From the NCBI GenBank assembly GCA_003446975.1, contig DMAP01000442.1, positions 5,653 to 16,864 of the forward strand: DNA of 11,212 bases, read 5' to 3'. This DNA comes from Clostridiales bacterium (GTDB lineage Bacteria; Bacillota; Clostridia; Tissierellales; Dethiosulfatibacteraceae). Under the pieces are notes generated by a model. The model did no database searches and was not told where the DNA came from. It saw nothing but the letters and a program-made list of their open reading frames with translations. Shown piece after piece: positions 7,306 to 11,212 of this stretch; positions within the stretch are counted from its first letter, which is position 1; each line of letters starts with the position of its first letter. The position numbers were made by a program, and so were the translations under genes.

Positions 7306-8517
7306 CTACTCTCTTATCAATGGCATGCTCATGCATCTCGGTCCGCCCCTGCCTCTTGAAACCTCCGAGCTTGGCATGACATAGGTTTTGACGCCCCTGT
7401 CTTCAAGCAGCTGGTTGGTGACATAGTTCCTTGAGTAGACAATAACCTCTCCCGGTCCAATAGCCAAGGTATTGGAGCCATCATTCCATTGCTCCCTTGC
7501 GGCATCTATCATGCTGTTTCCGCCGCACTTGATTAGCTCCACATTATCGATTTCCAGATATTTTGACAGTATGTTCTCAAGCATGTCCCGCTCCTCATCA
7601 ATCTCTATTTTTCCGTCTTGAAGCGTTAGGGAATAAACTGTGATGGCGTGTTGAATATTTGGGTGAATGGTGAACTTGTTATGATCCACCATCGTAAATA
7701 CGGTATCCAGATGCATAAAGGATCTCATTTTTGGAATATCGAATGCTAAAATCCTGTTGAACTCATTGTCTGAATTCAAGATCCTCTCCGCGAATATTTC
7801 TATGGCCACCGGATCCGTTCTCTGGGATATTCCCACTGCAATGATATTTTCGTTGAGTATCAGTATATCGCCGCCCTCAAGGGAGAACTTGTCAGTTCTG
7901 TCATACCATAAGGGTATATTGTGTGGCGCGAAATCAGGATGGTGATTGATTATGTATTTTGTGAAAAGAGTTTCTCTATTCCGTGTAAAGGTTTTCATCC
8001 TGTGCAAGGATATACCGTTTGCGATTGAAGCGAATGGGTCCCTGGTGAAATAAAGATTAGGCATAGGATCTATAATAAAAGGGTAGTCATTATCCAGATA
8101 ATCCTTCAGGCCTCTTTTCGAGAAGTTTTTAAACTCATTTTTCCTTAGGCCTGCCATCATCTTGGCGACTAGCTCCTTCTCTTCCATCTCCATAAAATAT
8201 TGCTTAAGTCCTTCAAATCTTCTCTTGTTCCAAATATTGGCCTCTTCTAGATATTCCTCGATGAACGTTTCCCTGATAGCGCTGTCTAGTATGGATTCTG
8301 TCGCCAGGTCTTCAAGATAGACAACCTCGACACCATTGTTTCTCAATATGTTCGCAAACTCATCATGTTCCTCTTGCGCTATCTTAAGATAAGGTATGTC
8401 ATCAAACAATAACCGTTCCAGGTATTCCGGCATCAAGTTCTCAATTTCCTGTCCTGGTCTGTGCAGCAGTACTTTTTTCAACCGTCCAATTTCACTTGTT
8501 ACGTTAATTGGTTTCAT
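7306..8517 (-). CDS. arcA: Arginine deiminase
   Basis: Cytosolic enzyme that hydrolyses arginine to citrulline and ammonia, the first step of arginine fermentation. It is 403 residues, near the normal 400-415. The guanidino-group modifying fold is evident: substrate-binding FTRDPFA (157-163), EGGD (214-217), HLDTVF (269-274; H269 is the catalytic histidine), then the late REQWNDGSNTLAIGPGE stretch, and GGPRCMSMP close to the C-terminus with C395 as the nucleophile. The start ATG at 8517 has GAGGTG upstream and lies about 23 nt behind the predicted transcription start. It is the first structural gene after the IclR-type regulator and probably heads arcA-arcB-arcC. A regulator-type palindrome lies between the -35 and -10 of its promoter. 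Confidence 0.98.
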   Translation of the reverse strand: MKPINVTSEIGRLKKVLLHRPGQEIENLMPEYLERLLFDDIPYLKIAQEEHDEFANILRNNGVEVVYLEDLATESILDSAIRETFIEEYLEEANIWNKRRFEGLKQYFMEMEEKELVAKMMAGLRKNEFKNFSKRGLKDYLDNDYPFIIDPMPNLYFTRDPFASIANGISLHRMKTFTRNRETLFTKYIINHHPDFAPHNIPLWYDRTDKFSLEGGDILILNENIIAVGISQRTDPVAIEIFAERILNSDNEFNRILAFDIPKMRSFMHLDTVFTMVDHNKFTIHPNIQHAITVYSLTLQDGKIEIDEERDMLENILSKYLEIDNVELIKCGGNSMIDAAREQWNDGSNTLAIGPGEVIVYSRNYVTNQLLEDRGVKTYVMPSSEVSRGRGGPRCMSMPLIRE

Positions 8518-8546
8518 AGGGACACCTCTTTTATATTATTAACTAC

Positions 8547-8575
8547 ATTTTATGAAACGTCATTTCAAATGTCAA
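8547..8575 (-). promoter_or_regulatory. Promoter of arcA
   Basis: On the minus strand a perfect TTGACA (8575-8570) is followed after exactly 17 bp by TAAAAT (8552-8547). Start of transcription is expected near 8540, some 23 nt before the arcA ATG. The whole spacer is taken up by a palindrome that resembles the one in front of the regulator gene, so the promoter is probably blocked when the regulator binds. Confidence 0.8.
8553..8567. promoter_or_regulatory. Predicted IclR-type operator in the arcA promoter
   Basis: TGAAACGTCATTTCA is a 15-bp palindrome with one mismatched pair (arms TGAAA/TTTCA around five bases). It fills the spacer of the arcA promoter. The same arms and length recur upstream of the IclR-type gene, and the shape resembles sites known for IclR-family members such as KdgR (AAA/TTT-rich palindromes with TGAAAC half-sites). 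Binding itself is inferred. Confidence 0.7.
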
Positions 8576-8584
8576 GGGTTTTCT

Positions 8585-8601
8585 GAATATTATACATATT
8601 C
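8585..8601. repeat. Inverted repeat upstream of the arcA -35 box
   Basis: GAATAT (8585-8590) and ATATTC (8596-8601) form an inverted repeat with 5 bases between, centred about 21 bp upstream of the arcA -35 box and just behind the regulator's stop codon. It has no T-tract and is too weak for a terminator. It could be an activator site. It does not fit the ARG-box spacing. Confidence 0.4.
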
Positions 8602-8608
8602 GGCATAA

Positions 8609-9385
8609 TTATTCGTTAATTTCCAGCTTGTCGATTTTGTTCTGAATTTCATTGACCGATTCCGTCAAACTGCTGATCATCAGATTATAGCCCTTGTGTT
8701 CCAATCTGCTTTTTGGTCCGGAAAGGCTAATAACCGCCATCAGCTTTTTACTGAAGGAAAACACGGGTCTTCCGATGCAGTAGAGTCCATAGTCATACTC
8801 CTCGTCATCTATGGCATATCCTCTCTGAAGAATCTCCATTTTTTGCTTTTCAAAGTCCTCAAGCCGGGTAATTGATTTAATCGTTCTTTTTTTTGCGTTT
8901 CCTCTGTTGAAATAGTCTCTGATTTCATCATCCGGTTTATGCGATAGAAAAATTTTTCCAGATGAAGAGCAATTATAAGGTGCATCAGACACAAGTTTTG
9001 ACAATAAAGAAGTCTGTTCCCCATTCTCTCTATCAATAATCAGAGATTGGTTATCGTAATCTATTGCAAGATTAACGGTTTCACCCACTCTGGCCGCCAG
9101 TTTCTCCATGTAAGGCTTGGCGATTGTATAGACATTGATGTCCCTTTTGACCCTGTCGCTGTATTTGATGAATTTCCCACCAAGGGTATACTTTTCTGAT
9201 TCATGCCCCTTGGAGATGAATCCTCCCTTGGCCAAAGTGATCAGTATACGATAGACTGTAGCCTTAGGCAAGTTCAGTTCGTTGGATATTTCTGAAACCC
9301 CCAGCTCTCTGTTGGCTGTGAAGATGAGATCCATAATCTCAACAGCCCTTTCAATCATGGTTATATAGTTGTAATCTTCTTTCAA
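8609..9385 (-). CDS. IclR-family transcriptional regulator, probably of the arc operon
   Basis: A 258-residue DNA-binding regulator. The N-terminal winged helix-turn-helix covers about residues 10-75: AVEIMDLIF, then ELGVSEISNELNLPKATVYR (recognition helix LPKATVYRIL), then the wing YTLGGKF. The C-terminal IclR effector domain (about 80-250) shows SSSGKIFLS near 137-145, a REDF-like TRLEDFEK stretch, GYAIDDEEYDYGLYCIGRPV and a final MAVISLSGP. It starts at TTG (9385) with GGAGGTGG directly upstream; the next in-frame ATG is 9 codons later and lacks such a site. It lies 91 bp ahead of arcA on the same strand with no terminator between them, so read-through into arcA is possible. Two shared palindromes suggest it represses both itself and arcA. 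The ligand is unknown; arginine or a related metabolite is a guess from context. Confidence 0.93.
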   Translation of the reverse strand: MKEDYNYITMIERAVEIMDLIFTANRELGVSEISNELNLPKATVYRILITLAKGGFISKGHESEKYTLGGKFIKYSDRVKRDINVYTIAKPYMEKLAARVGETVNLAIDYDNQSLIIDRENGEQTSLLSKLVSDAPYNCSSSGKIFLSHKPDDEIRDYFNRGNAKKRTIKSITRLEDFEKQKMEILQRGYAIDDEEYDYGLYCIGRPVFSFSKKLMAVISLSGPKSRLEHKGYNLMISSLTESVNEIQNKIDKLEINE

Positions 9386-9407
9386 TTTTCCACCTCCGGT
9401 CAGTCAA

Positions 9408-9436
9408 ATTATATCATTGTTGAAACAACGTTTCAA
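9408..9436 (-). promoter_or_regulatory. Promoter of the IclR-type regulator
   Basis: On the minus strand TTGAAA (9436-9431) and a perfect TATAAT (9413-9408) are 17 bp apart. Transcription should start near 9401, about 16 nt before the TTG start. The -35 box is itself one arm of the palindrome 9420-9436. A TTGACA further upstream (9446-9441) has no -10 at a proper distance. Confidence 0.75.
9420..9436. promoter_or_regulatory. Predicted IclR-type operator in front of its own gene
   Basis: TTGAAACAACGTTTCAA is a 17-bp palindrome with 7-bp arms (TTGAAAC/GTTTCAA) around three bases. It covers the -35 box and the upstream part of the spacer of the regulator's promoter, which points to autorepression. 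It shares TGAAAC and TTTCA with the operator at arcA. Confidence 0.72.
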
Positions 9437-9460
9437 TATGTTTGTCAAGAAATTAGTCAG

Positions 9461-9481
9461 GATTTTAACCATGATTTAACC
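9461..9481. repeat. Short direct repeat upstream of the PHP gene promoter
   Basis: GATTTTAACC (9461-9470) and GATTTAACC (9473-9481) are near-identical direct repeats 12 bp apart. They end about 10 bp before the -35 box of the PHP gene. They may be a control site or chance; the rest of the divergent gap (9437-9551) holds only the promoter and a weak ribosome binding site. Confidence 0.35.
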
Positions 9482-9490
9482 TTAATTGCG

Positions 9491-9518
9491 TTGTAATATT
9501 TTCCATTTCATGTATAAT
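9491..9518 (+). promoter_or_regulatory. Promoter of the PHP-domain phosphoesterase gene
   Basis: TTGTAA (9491-9496) and a perfect TATAAT (9513-9518) are separated by 16 bp. Transcription would start near 9525. This rules out translation from the TTG at 9486 and makes the ATG at 9528 nearly leaderless, which favours the ATG at 9552. Confidence 0.6.
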
Positions 9519-9551
9519 AGCCTTATTATGCATAAAGGGATTGAAAAAACG

Positions 9552-10385
9552 ATGATTGATTTACATATTCACTCAGATTTATCAGATGGAACCGATTCAA
9601 TAGAGGCTATTGTTGAGATTGCCCGACTAAGTGGCATCAAAGAATTTTCCCTGACTGACCACGATACTGTCTCAGGTATCAACCGAATATCATCTATTGC
9701 CTCACAATATGACATGACTGTCATCCCTGCCATCGAACTGACCTCTGTCTCCAATGGTCACTCGATTCACATGCTGGGTTATCTGATCGATCATGCTAAT
9801 CGACAACTATTGGATTTCATAAAAATAACCAATGAATATACCACAAAGTATTCACTGGATATGATTGCAAAGCTCAAGAGGCTGGGTGTGATTGATTACA
9901 GCGCTGCAAGAGTTGAAAAACTCATGTCCTTCAAGGACAGTATCTATCTTTCTGATTTGATCAAGGCTATGATTATAGATGGGCATCCTTACACTTTAAA
10001 GGATTGGCCTGCTTTTTACATGCGAACCTATAACCGATTCTCCTATACTTTCCCTGAGAGATTTCCTTTTTCTTCAGCAGATGCCGTCGAGATTATAATC
10101 GAAGCCGGAGGGATACCCGTTTTTGCCCATCCTGCCCGACTGGGAAACGAGGATCTGAAGGAAATGGATAAACTACTGCCTCATGGTCTAGGTGGGGTTG
10201 AGGTTTATTACCCATACCATGATGATAAACTAAACAAGAGATATAATGATTTTGTATCTAAACATAATCTCGTTGCCACCGGTGGCTCCGACTGGCATGG
10301 TGATTTTACGACCTGGGACGCCATAATTGGCCAGTATGGGATAAAGGACACCAAGCTCCTTTACCAATTTGCCGATGCCAGGTAA
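9552..10385 (+). CDS. PHP-domain metal-dependent phosphoesterase (TrpH/YciV/RNase AM type)
   Basis: A 277-residue PHP-family hydrolase. Relatives such as E. coli YciV (RNase AM) and 3',5'-nucleoside bisphosphate phosphatases remove phosphates or trim RNA 5' ends with a three-metal centre. Metal ligands are all visible: H5 and H7 with D12 in HIHSDLSDG, D36-H37 in LTDHDTV, E62 in IPAIELTS, H73 in HMLGYLI, H193 in FAHPARLG, and D247/H249 in GGSDWHGD. The insertion between about 80 and 180 is helical, as in this subfamily. The start is the least certain part: the ATG at 9552 puts the PHP motif right at the N-terminus as usual and has AAAGGGA 11 nt upstream, a rather long distance; the ATG at 9528 is the alternative. 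The gene is divergent from the regulator gene and its stop is 15 bp from the stop of the convergent transposase gene, with no terminator between. Confidence 0.92.
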   Translation: MIDLHIHSDLSDGTDSIEAIVEIARLSGIKEFSLTDHDTVSGINRISSIASQYDMTVIPAIELTSVSNGHSIHMLGYLIDHANRQLLDFIKITNEYTTKYSLDMIAKLKRLGVIDYSAARVEKLMSFKDSIYLSDLIKAMIIDGHPYTLKDWPAFYMRTYNRFSYTFPERFPFSSADAVEIIIEAGGIPVFAHPARLGNEDLKEMDKLLPHGLGGVEVYYPYHDDKLNKRYNDFVSKHNLVATGGSDWHGDFTTWDAIIGQYGIKDTKLLYQFADAR

Positions 10386-10400
10386 ATGGGGTTCTAAATC

Positions 10401-11138
10401 TTATTGATTGAGATATTTATTCACCATGTTTATTGAGATGTTCGCAGCACGTGCTATCTCCCTAAAAGTCATGCCTGTGTTGTCCCTCAGCTTTTTGATG
10501 GATTTTTCATTGACGCCTCCATCATTGAGAAATACTCTTTCTGCAATCTTCTTTCTTCTTGCTTCTCTTGCTTCATCTGTGTCTAGATAAAGATTTTCAT
10601 CATCTCCCCTGTGCAGATTGATGAAATTTCTCCTAAAGTTTTCTCGTTCTGGACAGATATTGGTTTTGACAAACTCCGAATCAACCATCAAAGGCGTTTC
10701 ATAGAAGTATTCCTTATAGCTGCACCATTTGTACTGGTAAGGATCCTCCACCATTTTCGCCTCCAGTGGATTGAGATGAATGTACCGAATAAGCCCGAGA
10801 AAATAACGGTCGTCTTCTACAGTCTCGCTTCTAAATCGATCCTGGAAGACATGCCCTACCTTGTTTCTGTTTCTGTTGTAGTAAACAGCGTACTTTTGAT
10901 TGATCATTTTCATGAACTCGTTAATGGGTACAGTTTCTTCCTTCACCAACAGATGGCAATGATTGTTCATAATGCAGTAGGCATAGATTTTAAATGGATA
11001 CTCGTCCTTCACTTCCTTGATTATATTGTAAAGCTTACCCTTATCCTGCTCCTGTTCGAAGATTCGGTTTTTGTTGTTTCCTCTGAGCATGACATGATAG
11101 ATGCCAGTTGCGCTTTTTTCTCTTTTCACTCTAGGCAT
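10401..11138 (-). CDS. RAYT-like Y1 (IS200-type HUH) transposase with C-terminal HTH
   Basis: A 245-residue member of the Y1 transposase superfamily, single-strand DNA nucleases that use one tyrosine. The sequence resembles REP-associated tyrosine transposases more than IS200 TnpA. The fold begins with GIYHVMLRGNN (12-22). The HUH motif is NHCHLLV (59-65; H60 and H62). The nucleophile is probably Y83 in NQKYAVYYN, followed by GHVFQDRF (95-102) and IRYIHLNPLEAKMV (117-130), the typical RAYT blocks. Residues about 215-243 form a helix-turn-helix (MTFREIARAANISINMVNKY). No frameshift is seen and all catalytic residues are present, so it may be active. ATG at 11138 has AAGGAG 8 nt upstream. No orfB/tnpB, terminal repeats or target-site duplication are visible, which fits a single-copy, domesticated element. 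Confidence 0.9.
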   Translation of the reverse strand: MPRVKREKSATGIYHVMLRGNNKNRIFEQEQDKGKLYNIIKEVKDEYPFKIYAYCIMNNHCHLLVKEETVPINEFMKMINQKYAVYYNRNRNKVGHVFQDRFRSETVEDDRYFLGLIRYIHLNPLEAKMVEDPYQYKWCSYKEYFYETPLMVDSEFVKTNICPERENFRRNFINLHRGDDENLYLDTDEAREARRKKIAERVFLNDGGVNEKSIKKLRDNTGMTFREIARAANISINMVNKYLNQ

Positions 11139-11170
11139 TTGAATAACTCCTTTTTCTTGGCTTATAACTG

Positions 11171-11179
11171 ATTATATCA
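11171..11179 (-). promoter_or_regulatory. Extended -10 promoter element of the transposase gene
   Basis: The minus strand reads TGATATAAT, an extended -10 box (TGn followed by TATAAT). No good -35 is found at 16-18 bp; that position lies in the palindrome 11190-11212. Expected start near 11164, about 26 nt before the ATG. Confidence 0.55.
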
Positions 11180-11189
11180 TGCTCAAAAA

Positions 11190-11212
11190 ACAAAAGGAAC
11201 CGTCCCTTTTGT
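11190..11212. repeat. REP-like imperfect palindrome next to the transposase gene
   Basis: The last 23 bases form ACAAAAGG / CCTTTTGT arms (8 bp) around AACCGTC; read on the minus strand the core is GGGACGGTTCC. From general knowledge, GGGACGGTTCC-type palindromes accompany Y1 transposase genes in many clostridia, so this is probably the cognate site. On the minus strand the hairpin is followed by a run of T (TTTTTTG), so it can also work as a terminator for a gene beyond the window. The repeat may continue past base 11212. Confidence 0.65.

Noticed and set aside
9486..9551. N-terminal extension of the PHP protein from a TTG
   Set aside because: The TTG lies before the -10 box at 9513-9518, so it would not be in the transcript from that promoter, and PHP proteins usually begin right at the HxH motif.
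10386..10400. Terminator between the convergent PHP and transposase genes
   Set aside because: Only 15 bases lie between the stop codons and I find no hairpin or T-tract there.
10611..11171. Long plus-strand open frame opposite the transposase gene
   Set aside because: It is a shadow frame: no ribosome binding site, no recognizable domain, and the minus-strand frame has clear HUH and tyrosine motifs.
10386..11212. Complete IS200/IS605 insertion sequence
   Set aside because: No tnpB, no left-end hairpin beyond the stop codon and no target-site signs; only the gene and one palindrome on its upstream side are visible.

Overview
The window looks like a piece of chromosome from a low-GC, anaerobic-type Firmicute, most likely class Clostridia. 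The reasons are the order yybS-gdpP-rplI-dnaB (known from Bacillus and clostridia), AT-rich promoters of TTGACA/TATAAT type, strong GGAGG-type ribosome binding sites, several TTG starts, and an arginine deiminase operon. The genus cannot be fixed from the sequence alone. Nearly all of the window is accounted for, and no gene-free stretch exceeds about 170 bases.

Left block (1-3728, minus strand): yybS-like membrane protein, gdpP (c-di-AMP phosphodiesterase), rplI (ribosomal protein L9) and the 5' end of dnaB (replicative helicase) form one tightly packed operon. A good promoter (TTGAAA-17-TAGAAT) lies in front of yybS. Neighbouring genes overlap or nearly touch: TGATG joins yybS to gdpP, and the rplI stop codon is part of the dnaB Shine-Dalgarno. 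Divergent from it, on the plus strand (3764-5233), is a secreted S41 carboxy-terminal processing protease (PDZ plus peptidoglycan-binding domain) with its own promoter and a terminator hairpin shared with the convergent arc operon.

Middle block (5243-9436, minus strand): an IclR-family regulator is followed by arcA (arginine deiminase), arcB (catabolic ornithine carbamoyltransferase) and arcC (carbamate kinase). Together the three enzymes turn arginine into ornithine, ammonia, CO2 and ATP. No arginine/ornithine antiporter gene is in the window. The most interesting signal is here: two near-identical 15-bp palindromes of the form TGAAA-N5-TTTCA. One fills the 17-bp spacer of the arcA promoter and the other overlaps the -35 and spacer of the regulator's own promoter. 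This predicts an autorepressing IclR-type switch for arginine fermentation, instead of the usual ArgR/AhrC or Crp/Fnr-type ArcR control.

Right block (9491-11212): a PHP-family phosphoesterase (TrpH/YciV/RNase AM type) is transcribed divergently from the regulator gene. It is convergent with a RAYT-like Y1 (HUH) transposase that has an added C-terminal helix-turn-helix. A 23-nt imperfect palindrome, of a REP-like type I associate with Y1 transposases, sits directly upstream of the transposase's extended -10 element, at the very edge of the window.
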